This document shows, piece by piece, positions 24,160 through 33,279 of a DNA stretch of 64,000 nucleotides. A program made the translations under genes and the position numbers. This DNA comes from Sinomicrobium kalidii (GTDB taxonomy: Bacteria > Bacteroidota > Bacteroidia > Flavobacteriales > Flavobacteriaceae). The number at the start of each line of letters is the position of its first letter. Position 1 is the stretch's first letter. The stretch covers positions 3,950,501 through 4,014,500 of the forward strand of contig NZ_CP089211.1 of assembly GCF_021183825.1 (NCBI RefSeq), read 5' to 3'. Below the pieces are notes generated by a model. That model worked only from the letters and a program-made list of their open reading frames with translations. It did no database searches and was not told the DNA's origin.

Positions 24160-26336
24160 CTACGAAGTGGATATTAGAACTTATCGAAAAAGCTACCAAA
24201 CCCCTGCGGCAAATTACCCGTGGAGAAAAGGAGGCCCAAGAACAGGCGGACAAGCTGGGGGGTAGTTTGGATCGTGTTTCTGCGATTGATCTTTACGCGG
24301 TAACCCAGGCCCTGGACACGGTAAACAATGTGCTGAACAAAGCGGTCGAGCCTGCTCTTAAATACGAGGACGGCCTGGCCGATGTGGAGGCCATTACAGG
24401 AGTAACCGGGGGTGCCCTTCAGGACTTGGGTAAACGGGCCAGGCGTTCTGCAACCATTTTCGGAGGCGAAGCCACAGACTCCCTGAATACTTATAAAAAA
24501 ATACTATCGCAGCTTGGCCCCGCTATTGCCGAAAACCCGGATGCCCTGGAGGCGATGGAACACAAAGCCCGGACTTTGAGTAAAACAATGGATAATGACC
24601 TGGTAGCGGCAACCGAGGCCCTGAACACCTCCATGTTGCAGTACCAGGTAGACCTTTCCGATGCCACCAAAGCATCCGCAGAAATGGACCGGATGATGAA
24701 CGTGATGGCCGCAGGGGCCAAAGAAGGAGCCGCAGAAGTCCCTGATGTGGCAGCAGCGGTCAAAGTGGCCGGGGTCCAGGCGTATAACTCGAATGTGTCC
24801 TTTGAAGAACTGAATGCTTCCATACAGGAACTTGCCAGGGGCGGCAAGATTGGTGCCGAAGGGGGGACCGCCCTGCGGAATGTCCTGGGCAAAATGGCCG
24901 GCGAGGAAGTCATCAGCAAAGAAGCCAGGGACAGGCTCAAAAAGTTAGGTGTCGATATGGGGATCGTAGGAGATAAAAGCCTGCCCCTGACCGCCCGACT
25001 CCGGGAACTGAAAAAAGCAGAGGGTGACGCTACCATTTTTGCACAGATGTTTGGTGTGGAGAATGAAGCAGCCGCCCGTATCCTGATCCGGAGCGCCGAT
25101 GCCCAGGACAAACTCCGGGAAAAGATCACCGGCACTAATACGGCCTATGAGCAGGCCGAAATAAAGATGTCCACCTGGACCGAAACAATGGGCCGCTATA
25201 AAGCTATGTTCCAGAACGTACTGATTACCATTGGAGGCAGTGCCAAATACCTGGTTCCCGCCATGCAACTGTTCGTGGGGCTCGGCCAGAGTGTGGCCAC
25301 CTATGGCACCATAAAACAGGGGCTACTCCCGGTAATGACCGCTTTCCGCAAAGGACTGGCCATGAACTCCCGTAACGCCATACGGGCCGCCATGTCCTTT
25401 GTGGGACTGACCACCAGCACCACGGCAATGGCTACCGCCCAAGGGGCAGCGACAGCCACTTCCTGGACGCTGTCGGCAGGGATCAAGGCCATAGGTACGG
25501 CCATTTACAGCATTCCCATTGTCGGCTGGATATTGGCCGCCATTACCGCCCTGGTCGCCTTGTTTACCTACCTCTGGAAACAAAGTGCGGTGTTCAGGGG
25601 AACCATTAAGGGAATATGGGAGATCGTCAAAGTAGTTTTTTCGGCGATATGGGATTTTGTAAAGCCGCTCCTGGTACTCTGGTGGGAAACCACTAAAGCA
25701 CACCTGCAGTTTATGTGGAACCTGGTTAAAAACGTATTCGGCTGGATATACAACACCATCAAAGGCAACCTGCAAAGGGCATGGAATACCATAAAAACCG
25801 TGTTCAATGCTGTATGGGGTTTCCTAAAGCGTACCCTGGGAGTGATCTTTAGGCTATTTAAAACTGTGTTTGGCGGCGTTTACGATTGGGTGGCCGGGGT
25901 GTTTGACCGGATATGGGAAAAGGTCAAGGGTATTATTGAGGCTATAAAGAAAGCCGTCCAGGGTGTAGGCCGGTTCTTCGGTAAACTTTTCGGCGGGGCA
26001 AAGAACATTATCGATGAGAAGATCGCCGAGGAACGGGAAAAGGACGAAAAGAAAAAGAACCAAAATGGGCAAGGAGAAACCAACCCGATCAATGAGCTGC
26101 TGGCCGGTGATACCCAAACTGAGAACTCAAAAACAAGTACAACCGGGGGGACCACTTCCGGGAGCGGGGATTCCGGGATGGAGATGTCCGGAAATGGAGG
26201 CGGTGCAAAAAACATCTCCCTGACGATCAATAATCATTTTAATGTAGGGGCCAATGCCGATGCCCGCTATGTGGCGGACGTGGTATCCGGGAAGATCGCC
26301 GACCGCCTCCAGGATGCCATTGTAATGAGCAGCTAA
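24147..26336 (+). CDS. tail tape measure protein (TP901 type)
   Basis: A 729-residue protein that sets tail length. Residues 1-330 have the TP901 core: NVLNKAVEPALKYEDGLADV, then EAITGVTGGALQDLGKRARR and a GATDSLNTYKK-like region. The middle (about 425-480) holds hydrophobic membrane-like helices including IGTAIYSIPIVGWILAAITA, followed by Trp-rich repeats of the form IWEIVKVVFSAIWDF and VWGFLKRTLGVIFRLF. The C-terminus is Lys/Glu- then Gly/Ser-rich. It lies directly after the chaperones, as expected. Confidence 0.9.
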   Translation: MAAITTKWILELIEKATKPLRQITRGEKEAQEQADKLGGSLDRVSAIDLYAVTQALDTVNNVLNKAVEPALKYEDGLADVEAITGVTGGALQDLGKRARRSATIFGGEATDSLNTYKKILSQLGPAIAENPDALEAMEHKARTLSKTMDNDLVAATEALNTSMLQYQVDLSDATKASAEMDRMMNVMAAGAKEGAAEVPDVAAAVKVAGVQAYNSNVSFEELNASIQELARGGKIGAEGGTALRNVLGKMAGEEVISKEARDRLKKLGVDMGIVGDKSLPLTARLRELKKAEGDATIFAQMFGVENEAAARILIRSADAQDKLREKITGTNTAYEQAEIKMSTWTETMGRYKAMFQNVLITIGGSAKYLVPAMQLFVGLGQSVATYGTIKQGLLPVMTAFRKGLAMNSRNAIRAAMSFVGLTTSTTAMATAQGAATATSWTLSAGIKAIGTAIYSIPIVGWILAAITALVALFTYLWKQSAVFRGTIKGIWEIVKVVFSAIWDFVKPLLVLWWETTKAHLQFMWNLVKNVFGWIYNTIKGNLQRAWNTIKTVFNAVWGFLKRTLGVIFRLFKTVFGGVYDWVAGVFDRIWEKVKGIIEAIKKAVQGVGRFFGKLFGGAKNIIDEKIAEEREKDEKKKNQNGQGETNPINELLAGDTQTENSKTSTTGGTTSGSGDSGMEMSGNGGGAKNISLTINNHFNVGANADARYVADVVSGKIADRLQDAIVMSS

Positions 26337-26337
26337 T

Positions 26338-26964
26338 ATGGATATACGATACGACATAGGCCGGCTGATCCGGGAAGCCTTCGGGATTAACAGCCCGGTA
26401 TATATCATCCGGGGAAGGCAGGAAGTTCCTGCACCCGTGAACTATCCCGGCGTTCGGGTGGTCACTACCGATGAAGCGGTAAAGCTGTCCGATATGGGGA
26501 CCCCGATTGTATTCCCGGTGACCTTTAAGGGTGGCACCTACCAGGTATATAACGCAAAGGGGGAACTGGCCAAAAAAGAGTTCGCCGACTTTGTCCTGCC
26601 GGCGGCCACCCTGGTGGATTTTAGCAGGGCCAAAAATATCGCCCGGACCAATGTCCTGGGCAATAATGGTACGGTCAAGGAAATATACGGGTTCGATGAC
26701 TGGAGTATCAACCTGCGGATGGTCTGCCTACCGGAGCGCGATCGCACGGCAGCCGAACAAAAGGAAATCCTGTTGGAATGGGAACAGGTGGCCGCCAGCT
26801 TTGTGGTCGAGGGAGAACTCTTTACCGAAAAGAACATTTTTGCCCTGGCTATCCAGGACATTAACATCCGCCAGGTACAGGGTAAACCGGAAGTGATCCC
26901 GATCGATATGCGGGCCATGAGCGACGAACCCCTGGAGTTGATCCTTAACGAGAATATGCTATGA
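26338..26964 (+). CDS. tail/baseplate protein, possibly DUF6046-like
   Basis: A 208-residue protein between the tape measure and the hub. Middle part GTPIVFPVTFKGGTYQVYNA, then a conserved-looking TVKEIYGFDDWSINLRMVCL. I associate this pattern with DUF6046 proteins of Bacteroidota phages, but not firmly. The position matches the tail proteins that link the tape measure to the baseplate (Mu gp43 slot). It overlaps the hub gene start by 4 bases. Confidence 0.5.
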   Translation: MDIRYDIGRLIREAFGINSPVYIIRGRQEVPAPVNYPGVRVVTTDEAVKLSDMGTPIVFPVTFKGGTYQVYNAKGELAKKEFADFVLPAATLVDFSRAKNIARTNVLGNNGTVKEIYGFDDWSINLRMVCLPERDRTAAEQKEILLEWEQVAASFVVEGELFTEKNIFALAIQDINIRQVQGKPEVIPIDMRAMSDEPLELILNENML

Positions 26965-27932
26965 CGGTGGCTATGAATGCCCGGATCATCTTCCCGGTAC
27001 GGGAAGGCCGGCAGCAGATCGAAATACGTAAAACCAATTCGGTACAGGTCGAGTCCTCCTGGATGCTGCTGACCGACCGGGCGGAGATCGTGCTCCCGCG
27101 TAACATCAAGTTCTTTGATAGAAACAATATCCGCGAGGTATTCCGGCGGGGCGACCCGGTGGAAATACAACTCGGCTATGACGGGGAACTCCATACCGAG
27201 TTTACCGGCTATATCACCGAGGTTTCTGCCGACATCCCGATCCGCTTAAAGTGCGAGGACGAAATGTGGAAGATCAAGCAACTGCAGGTTAACTATTCCG
27301 CCAAAAATGTCACCCTGAAAACCTTACTGGAGGCCATTGTGCCGGGTTATGAGATCACGGCGGTAGATGCTTCCCTGGGCACGGTACGCTTTAGCAAGGT
27401 CACCGCCGGGCAGGTACTGGAAAAGCTGCAACAGGACTGGAAACTGTACACCTATATCCAGCCCGGCACCAAACAGGTCGTTAGCGGGGAGATTTATGCC
27501 GATAACACGGATCATGAAACCGTCCGCTTTAACCTGGAGCGAAATGCCGAGAGTTCCGACCTGCAATACCTCCGGGCCGAAGACATGCGGGTATTTATCA
27601 AAGGCTTTGCCATAGACAAGGGCCGGCGGATCGAGTACGAGTTCGGGGACAAGGACGCCCAGGTCACCATTGACTGGCAGTTTAGCGTCCAGGCCCTAAA
27701 GGAACTCAAAGAAGCCGTACAGCGGTTTTACCAGGCCAATAAAAAGGACGGTTTCGACGGTTCCTTTACGGCTTTTGGGAAACCCCGTGTCGAGCATGGT
27801 TGGAAGGTTCACCTGACCAGCCTGCTCTACCCGGACCGGGACGGCACCTATTACGTGGAAAGTGTAACCAAAGAGTTCGGTCGAAACGGCTACCGGCAAC
27901 AAATAAAGTTAGGCAATCGTGCAACGGAATAA
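26961..27932 (+). CDS. baseplate hub protein (Mu gp44/gpD-like)
   Basis: A 323-residue hub of the gpD/gp44 type. It has RRGDPVEIQLGYDGELHTEF and TGYITEVSADIPIRLKCEDE, the usual start of late-control D proteins, then TLKTLLEAIVPGYE and FSKVTAGQVLEKLQQDW, and a C-terminal KVHLTSLLYPDRDGTYYVES strand. It forms the centre of the baseplate above the spike, and is a distant relative of the hub part of VgrG at 8.2 kb but a separate protein. Confidence 0.72.
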   Translation: MTVAMNARIIFPVREGRQQIEIRKTNSVQVESSWMLLTDRAEIVLPRNIKFFDRNNIREVFRRGDPVEIQLGYDGELHTEFTGYITEVSADIPIRLKCEDEMWKIKQLQVNYSAKNVTLKTLLEAIVPGYEITAVDASLGTVRFSKVTAGQVLEKLQQDWKLYTYIQPGTKQVVSGEIYADNTDHETVRFNLERNAESSDLQYLRAEDMRVFIKGFAIDKGRRIEYEFGDKDAQVTIDWQFSVQALKELKEAVQRFYQANKKDGFDGSFTAFGKPRVEHGWKVHLTSLLYPDRDGTYYVESVTKEFGRNGYRQQIKLGNRATE

Positions 27933-28413
27933 GGCTAAAGGAAACGAAACCGAAAAGTTAGGCTTTGTACTCAGGGAAATGATACGTGGAAGCATCCCGG
28001 TACAAACCGTGTGGGCGCGTGTAAAGGAGGTGAATTGGCAGGAAAAGACCATGATCGCAACACCACTGGCTGACGATTTGGACGTGTTCGACGTCTCCCT
28101 CGGATTGGGGAGTTTGTATAAAAAACCGGTAACCGGCTCGCTCTGCCTGATTGGGTATATCCAGAACAGGGACACGGACGCTTTTTTGATCGATGCGGAA
28201 GAGGCCGAGGAAATACTGTACACCAGCGGGGAAAGCAGCTTTACCATAAAGGAGGACGGGTATATCGTCAAAAAGGGCGGTGAAAACCTCCGGGATATAC
28301 TCAGCGACTTTATGGATGAAGTCAGCAAGATCGTCGTGGTCTATGGGACCACCATAGACGTGGCCGCCGTAACGGCTATTAAACAACGTTTAAACACCAT
28401 TTTAATTGAATAA
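27919..28413 (+). CDS. baseplate spike protein (Mu gp45/gpV-like)
   Basis: A 164-residue protein with an OB-fold-like N-terminal half (VQTVWARVKEVNWQEKTMIA) and KKPVTGSLCLIGYIQNRDTD, then a beta-helix-like FTIKEDGYIVKKGGENL. This is the composition of short phage spikes such as Mu gp45 and P2 gpV. It overlaps the hub gene by 14 bases. It could pierce the outer membrane during infection. Confidence 0.65.
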   Translation: MQRNKAKGNETEKLGFVLREMIRGSIPVQTVWARVKEVNWQEKTMIATPLADDLDVFDVSLGLGSLYKKPVTGSLCLIGYIQNRDTDAFLIDAEEAEEILYTSGESSFTIKEDGYIVKKGGENLRDILSDFMDEVSKIVVVYGTTIDVAAVTAIKQRLNTILIE

Positions 28414-28418
28414 GTCCA

Positions 28419-28431
28419 GCCCATAATGGGC
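28419..28431. repeat. palindrome copy 3 (GCCCATAATGGGC)
   Basis: Perfect 13-base palindrome 5 bases after the spike stop codon, just before the gp46-like gene. An in-frame ATG at 28426 lies inside it. Confidence 0.65.
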
Positions 28432-28446
28432 ATTAAATATGCTAAG

Positions 28447-28728
28447 ATGAGGGATATTTTGATTGATAAAGACGATGACCTGGTTTTTAGGAACGGGGAC
28501 TTCGCTACCGGGGAAAGTTTAACGCAGGAGGTTGCCCTGCTGCTCAGGCTTACCCAGGGCGAACTGAAAGACGACCCCATCCTCGGGCCGAACCTGTTCC
28601 AATTCATGCAGGCAGGTAAATCCCCGGCACAGGATGAAATACAGCGACGGGTGAAAATACACCTGCAACGGGACGGCAAGGACTATAACGAGATCAAAAA
28701 ACTAATCAAGCCCATAATGGGCATTTAA
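28447..28728 (+). CDS. baseplate protein (Mu gp46/GpW-gp25-like)
   Basis: A 93-residue protein starting MRDILIDKDDDLVFRNGDF, then TQEVALLLRLTQGELKDDP, which matches the gp46/gp25-like wedge proteins. ATG 28447 is preferred to ATG 28426, because the extra 7 residues would be encoded inside the palindrome and family members start with this M-x-DI pattern. The last codons (KPIMGI) are themselves encoded by a fourth copy of the palindrome. Confidence 0.7.
   Translation: MRDILIDKDDDLVFRNGDFATGESLTQEVALLLRLTQGELKDDPILGPNLFQFMQAGKSPAQDEIQRRVKIHLQRDGKDYNEIKKLIKPIMGI
28710..28722. repeat. palindrome copy 4 (GCCCATAATGGGC)
   Basis: Perfect copy overlapping the last codons of the gp46-like gene, 6 bases before its stop ends. 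All four copies share AA or CA before and a T-rich stretch after. Confidence 0.65.
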
Positions 28729-28745
28729 CAAATAAACCACATGTG

Positions 28746-29012
28746 ATGAAAGACTATTTACTCCCGTTGATCACGGCCCTGTCCGGGGCATTTGCCGGAT
28801 GGTTCTTTGAACGTCGGCATAAACAGGCCTCCCTCGAACAAAAAATGATGCGGCTCTACCAGGAATTAATGGACGACCTGCACAAACGTTATGATGAGAA
28901 ATTCGACGACCTGGAAAAAGAAATCGAAAGGCTTCGCAAGAATGTGGAATTATGGAAACGCAAATACCAGGTACTTAAAAAAGAAATTGAAGAGAACAAA
29001 AAAGCGGAATGA
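28746..29012 (+). CDS. small membrane-anchored coiled-coil protein, 88 aa
   Basis: One N-terminal membrane helix (LLPLITALSGAFAGWFFE), then a long charged coiled coil (RYDEKFDDLEKEIERLRKNV). ATG 28746 is preferred to GTG 28743. The layout resembles i-spanins or small accessory membrane proteins of phages. Because it is set among baseplate genes, away from the lysis genes at 33 kb, the role is uncertain. Confidence 0.5.
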   Translation: MKDYLLPLITALSGAFAGWFFERRHKQASLEQKMMRLYQELMDDLHKRYDEKFDDLEKEIERLRKNVELWKRKYQVLKKEIEENKKAE

Positions 29013-29308
29013 TCAAGGCCACCATTATAGGGTATCAAAGCCTGCTGGATATGACATTGCAGGAAACCGGAAGCGCGGAAAATGTTCTGGCCCTGGCCCT
29101 TCAAAATGGCTTGAGCCTGACTGAAGACCTAAAGCCAGGACAGGTTATCGAAATTCCGGAGGAGGTCATACGGGAACAGGACCGGGATGTGGTACGTTAC
29201 TATCAAAACAGGAACCACCGGCCTGCCACCGCGATGCAAAACGATGTTGTCATTTATCCCGAGGGCATAAGTTACTGGACGGTTAACATCGATTTTATAG
29301 TAAGCTAA
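29009..29308 (+). CDS. LysM-like tail protein (gpX-like)
   Basis: A 99-residue protein with a LysM-like first part: QSLLDMTLQETGSAENVLAL, then LKPGQVIEIPEEV, the spacing of a LysM repeat, and a short beta tail. Such small LysM proteins sit in tails of P2- and Mu-like phages (gpX) and may bind peptidoglycan or the hub. It overlaps the upstream gene by 4 bases. Confidence 0.58.
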   Translation: MIKATIIGYQSLLDMTLQETGSAENVLALALQNGLSLTEDLKPGQVIEIPEEVIREQDRDVVRYYQNRNHRPATAMQNDVVIYPEGISYWTVNIDFIVS

Positions 29309-29309
29309 A

Positions 29310-30152
29310 ATGGCAAGAAGCATCGGGAACATACAGGACGAGATCATTACCGCGGTACAGGACCGGCAGGAACTACGGGAGCACCTGACCAGCGACAGCA
29401 AATTATCCATTTGGAGGCTTTGGGTATATATCGTTGCTTTTGCCATCTGGACGCTGGAAAAACTCTTTGACCTGCACCGGGAAGAAGTGGACCGGGAACT
29501 GGAACTATTAAAACCGCATACAGCAAGATGGTATCGGGAAAAAGCCCTGGCCTTCCAGTATGGTTATCAGCTGATCCCCGACAGTGACCGGTACGACAAT
29601 TCGGAGTTAACGGACGAGGAACTGGAGGCTTCCAGGATCATCAAATATGCCGCCGTAGTTGAAGCCATTAGCGAAAGTCGGCTTATTGTCAAAATAGCCA
29701 CCCGGCAGGGAGACGTTTTACAGCCCATTACCCCTACACAGAAAGAGGCTTTCGACACCTATGTCAACGCTGTAAAAGATGCCGGGGTAAATATTACGGT
29801 GATCAATTACCTGCCGGATCAACTCCGGTTAAGTATCCGGATATTTCGCGACCCTTTGCTTCTGGACGCTAATGGGACGCATCGCGTTACCGGCAGGCGA
29901 CCCGTTGAGGATGCCCTTCAGGAATATATGAAAGAGTTACCGTTTAACGGGGAACTCGTCATCCAGGAACTGGCCAACAAACTGGAAAACGCAGAAGGGG
30001 TAAAAATCGTACAGGCCGACCGGGTGGAAACCCGGTGGATCGATGTAGATAGTGGTACGTATGGAGCCTGGGAACCGATCGACGTCAGGGCATTTCCGCA
30101 GAGCGGGTATTTTGAAATTGAAAATTTTAACGGGATCAGTTATGTGGTTTGA
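29310..30152 (+). CDS. baseplate J-like protein (Mu gp47-like)
   Basis: A 280-residue wedge protein: N-terminal helices with IWRLWVYIVAFAIWTLEKLF, then HTARWYREKALAFQYGYQL and a beta domain ending RWIDVDSGTYGAWEPIDVRA. The order gp46-gp47-gp48 is kept here, which supports the call more than sequence motifs do. It overlaps the next gene by 11 bases. Confidence 0.65.
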   Translation: MARSIGNIQDEIITAVQDRQELREHLTSDSKLSIWRLWVYIVAFAIWTLEKLFDLHREEVDRELELLKPHTARWYREKALAFQYGYQLIPDSDRYDNSELTDEELEASRIIKYAAVVEAISESRLIVKIATRQGDVLQPITPTQKEAFDTYVNAVKDAGVNITVINYLPDQLRLSIRIFRDPLLLDANGTHRVTGRRPVEDALQEYMKELPFNGELVIQELANKLENAEGVKIVQADRVETRWIDVDSGTYGAWEPIDVRAFPQSGYFEIENFNGISYVV

Positions 30153-30603
30153 GGTGAATTATAAAAAATTAACGGTGTTACTGCTGCTTATCCCTCTTCG
30201 TAAACCCCGGATGGTGGCCTGGTTACAATCTCTTTTGCAACCTGTCAGTACACTTCATTACGAGTGGAAGCAAAACCGGGAACGCAACCTATACCGCCTC
30301 CGGCATAACGGCCAGGTGTGTTATTTGCGAAAGGCACTAAATGATGAGTTCGACCCGGAACTCAGACGGATTGAAATTGCAGACGGCAGCCGGTTCCGCC
30401 GGAACTATATCTATACCCAGGCGGAACAGCAGCCCCGTTACCTGGGCACCATGTACCTACGGCCAAGTTCGGATTATGAGGACACCGGTGTCGATTTTAT
30501 TGTCCTGGTCCCGGCAGGGCTGATATACGATCCATACGATATGCGGGCACTTGTGGATTTTTACAAACTGGCTTCAAAACGATACCGAATTGAAGAACTA
30601 TGA
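30142..30603 (+). CDS. baseplate-associated protein (gp48 slot)
   Basis: A 153-residue protein starting at ATG 30142 (MWFEVNYKKLTVLLLLIPLR); an upstream in-frame start at 30052 lies deep inside the J-like gene and is rejected. The C-terminus has DFIVLVPAGLIYDPYDMRAL, a conserved-looking block. The position just before the fibres matches Mu gp48. No family recognised with certainty. Confidence 0.5.
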   Translation: MWFEVNYKKLTVLLLLIPLRKPRMVAWLQSLLQPVSTLHYEWKQNRERNLYRLRHNGQVCYLRKALNDEFDPELRRIEIADGSRFRRNYIYTQAEQQPRYLGTMYLRPSSDYEDTGVDFIVLVPAGLIYDPYDMRALVDFYKLASKRYRIEEL

Positions 30604-31487
30604 ATCGAGCAGACTTTAACCAGACAGGAGGTTTTCCTTTAGAAACCGATACCCTGGACTTTGCCCAGGGGGCATATAACATTTTTAATGCCCTGGCCGC
30701 AATGGCAGGGCACCTTACCATACTTTCCGGATGCGAGCAGACCGGGAATACCGTAGCCGAGGGCGTGGTGGCCATAAACGGGGAGGTATTGCCATTTCAG
30801 AGCGGGCCTTTGGGTGCCGCTGTTATCATTCGGGAAGAAGTAGCTGAGCGGGTTTTTGAAGATGGAGAAAGCAAGGTAACCTACCGGACCCGGACGGCCC
30901 GGTTCGGCACCGGGACCACTTCCTGGCCCTGGTCAGAATTTAAGCGGGTACATTTAAGAACCATGCAGAAAGCCCTTATCCCTGAAGGTACGATCTGCAT
31001 GTGGAGCGGATCGGTTAATGAAATTCCGGACGGCTGGGCCTTGTGTGACGGCACAAACGGGACCCCCAACCTGAAAGGCCGCTTTGTCGTGGGGTATGAT
31101 TCGGGGCAATCCGACTATAACGCTATGGGAAAAACTGGAGGGGCCACACAGGTAACCCTTTCTACTTCACAGCTCCCCAGGTTTACGCCTTCGGGAACCA
31201 TAAGGTCAGGAGGGGGACACTCGCATCCTTACCGGGATGCCTACCTGGCGGAAAAGGGAAACGATAAAACAAGACATCCCCAAGGGGGTGTAGAAGCAAT
31301 CGGCACCGTGATCTATGGCAGTGGGAAATCGGATACAGACAACCGGTATTTTTACTATGTGAACCGGACAACCAGTTCCTCGGGATCACATACCCATACT
31401 TTTAACGGAAACCAGATCGGGGGCGATCAACCTCACGAAAACCGCCCACCTTATTTTACCCTCGCTTTTATCATGTTCAAAGGATAA
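30600..31487 (+). CDS. tail collar/fibre protein
   Basis: A 295-residue protein with a phage tail-collar domain: IPEGTICMWSGSVNEIPDGW and ALCDGTNGTPNLKGRFVVG (near residues 125-165), followed by a His-rich C-terminal region SGSHTHTFNG and HENRPPYFTLAFIMFK, the typical end of short tail fibres. These proteins bind host surface receptors. The fibre at 31,493 follows 5 bases later. Confidence 0.85.
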   Translation: MNRADFNQTGGFPLETDTLDFAQGAYNIFNALAAMAGHLTILSGCEQTGNTVAEGVVAINGEVLPFQSGPLGAAVIIREEVAERVFEDGESKVTYRTRTARFGTGTTSWPWSEFKRVHLRTMQKALIPEGTICMWSGSVNEIPDGWALCDGTNGTPNLKGRFVVGYDSGQSDYNAMGKTGGATQVTLSTSQLPRFTPSGTIRSGGGHSHPYRDAYLAEKGNDKTRHPQGGVEAIGTVIYGSGKSDTDNRYFYYVNRTTSSSGSHTHTFNGNQIGGDQPHENRPPYFTLAFIMFKG

Positions 31488-31492
31488 TCATC

Positions 31493-32872
31493 ATGGCAAA
31501 AACGGCTTTATCAATATTAAAAAACTGGTTCCGAAACGGGCTTAAGCCCACACAGGAGCACTTTTGGAACTGGCTCGATTCATTCTGGCATAAGGATGAA
31601 AAAATCCCAACAGCGACCATAGACGGCCTCGATAAAATCCTGGAGGACGTTCCTTCCTCAGAACAGTTCCAAAACCACCTTACCGACACCAACGCCCACC
31701 ATGAACTCTTCGACACAAAGGTGGATAAAGCAGAAGGGTACGGGCTTTCCCAGGAGGACTATACCCCGGAGGAAAAAGAAAAACTGGCCGATCTTAGGGA
31801 TCACTCCCAGGAGATTGATGCCATATTTTCCGATTTGGCTGACAAACAGGATATCATAACCGGGGATGACGATAAGATTTTACCGGAATTTCTACCAGAA
31901 CTGGCTATTTCAGGACTTGTGGAAAACGTGACAGAAGATAATATCGGGGATTTTGCCGCCAATAGTCTGGATACGGATGAGGACGGTAACCCCGTGTATG
32001 AGTTTCAACAAGGGGACGTGGTGGTCATTAAAGATACGGACGGGAATGTTCTTCACTATTTCTTTAAAGGTGGGGATAAAACCGACATCAATAATTATTC
32101 CCTGATCAATGCGACAAAAGTTTCCTGGAACAATATTACGGGAAAGCCCAATTTGCTAACCCAACCCTCCACACTGGAGGAGGTACTGGCACGAAATAAT
32201 ACTGCGGATAACGATCTCATTGTAAACAAAGTAGTGGCCCGTTTTTCCCCGGCCAATCCAGCGAAAATAACGGGAGAGTTAAGAAATACGGGGCTGGCAG
32301 TTGCCTTTGACGGCACCGATGTGTTTCGGATCGGGAGGCTTTCCGGTAATAATGAGACCGTAGATTTCTATTTGCACGACACGGAAAACGGACTATCGAC
32401 AATAATGACGCTACGTCCTAAAATACAGGGATCAGCAGCTACCTTTTACGGGCCGGTATCCGGCTCGCCCGCAACTTCACCAGGCCATTTTGTAACCTTT
32501 AGCCAAATCCCCCGGACGGAAACAGGAACTTTCGAGCCGAATTTCAAAGTAGTTAACGGGGAAGTTGAAGGAATAACGGGAAATTACGCCTTTCAACAGA
32601 TCGGTAACATAGTGACCGCATTTTTAAATTTTAGCCTCGAAAATGCTACTTCTACCAATGAAACGGGAGCCTTTGAGTTTGATTTGCCCTTGCCCTCTAA
32701 TGGGGTATATGCCGGAAGTGGAAAAGTAGGAACAGCTACGGGAGTTCATCCTGTGGCTTCAGGCACTGTTGGCAGGTTTTGGGCCGGGGCGGAAGCGGCC
32801 CTCAGCTTTCAGCAGGTTAAAGGCTCAGGCGGTACTATCATCATATCCATAACCTATATGACTAACCAATAA
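31493..32872 (+). CDS. tail fibre protein, 459 aa
   Basis: N-terminal attachment region (LSILKNWFRNGLKPTQEHFW, NWLDSFWHKDEKIPTATIDG) is of a type common in Bacteroidota phage fibres. A helical stalk follows with EKEKLADLRDHSQEIDAIFS, and a beta-rich C-terminal half contains GPVSGSPATSPGHFVTFSQI and an immunoglobulin-like end. It probably forms the main receptor-binding fibre. No inversion system or second fibre set is seen. Confidence 0.7.
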   Translation: MAKTALSILKNWFRNGLKPTQEHFWNWLDSFWHKDEKIPTATIDGLDKILEDVPSSEQFQNHLTDTNAHHELFDTKVDKAEGYGLSQEDYTPEEKEKLADLRDHSQEIDAIFSDLADKQDIITGDDDKILPEFLPELAISGLVENVTEDNIGDFAANSLDTDEDGNPVYEFQQGDVVVIKDTDGNVLHYFFKGGDKTDINNYSLINATKVSWNNITGKPNLLTQPSTLEEVLARNNTADNDLIVNKVVARFSPANPAKITGELRNTGLAVAFDGTDVFRIGRLSGNNETVDFYLHDTENGLSTIMTLRPKIQGSAATFYGPVSGSPATSPGHFVTFSQIPRTETGTFEPNFKVVNGEVEGITGNYAFQQIGNIVTAFLNFSLENATSTNETGAFEFDLPLPSNGVYAGSGKVGTATGVHPVASGTVGRFWAGAEAALSFQQVKGSGGTIIISITYMTNQ

Positions 32873-32873
32873 G

Positions 32874-33278
32874 ATGGACATTGTAATTCACAGGCAAAAA
32901 GGAAACGATACTCAAACTCCGGGACATTTGCGGGTATTCAAAAACGGTAAAGAGGTCTTTTCCTGTTATACGTTGGAACTTCCGGACCGTAACAACCAGA
33001 CATGGGTCAGTAGAATACCTGCGGGGACCTATAATGCGGTCAAACACCAGGCCCCAAAGTTTGGCAATTCGATATGGATTAAAGATGTTCCCAACCGTTC
33101 TGAAATCCTGATCCATCGGGGTAATTACTATCGGAATACCCTGGGATGTATCCTGGTAGGTCGTTCCCTGGTGGATATAGATGGAGACGGGCATAAGGAT
33201 GTTACAAACTCCGAGGAAACCATGAATACATTATACAACCTCCTGGAAGGTGAATTAACGGTAAAAATCATAGACTAA
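32874..33278 (+). CDS. DUF5675 protein, probable lysis-associated
   Basis: A 134-residue protein with the DUF5675 pattern: RIPAGTYNAVKHQAPKFGNS, NRSEILIHRGNYYRNTLGCI and a short acidic DIDGDGHKDV loop. The His and Cys of IHxGN...GCI recall L,D-transpeptidase-like folds, and the family is frequent in phage lysis regions. The position between the fibres and the spanin-like gene suggests cell wall lysis. Its enzyme activity is not proven. Confidence 0.7.
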   Translation: MDIVIHRQKGNDTQTPGHLRVFKNGKEVFSCYTLELPDRNNQTWVSRIPAGTYNAVKHQAPKFGNSIWIKDVPNRSEILIHRGNYYRNTLGCILVGRSLVDIDGDGHKDVTNSEETMNTLYNLLEGELTVKIID

Positions 33279-33279
33279 A

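Noticed and set aside
24491..25135. Minus-strand frame of 214 codons opposite the tape measure gene
   Set aside because: Ser/Ala-rich shadow of the TP901 region; the plus-strand protein is well supported.
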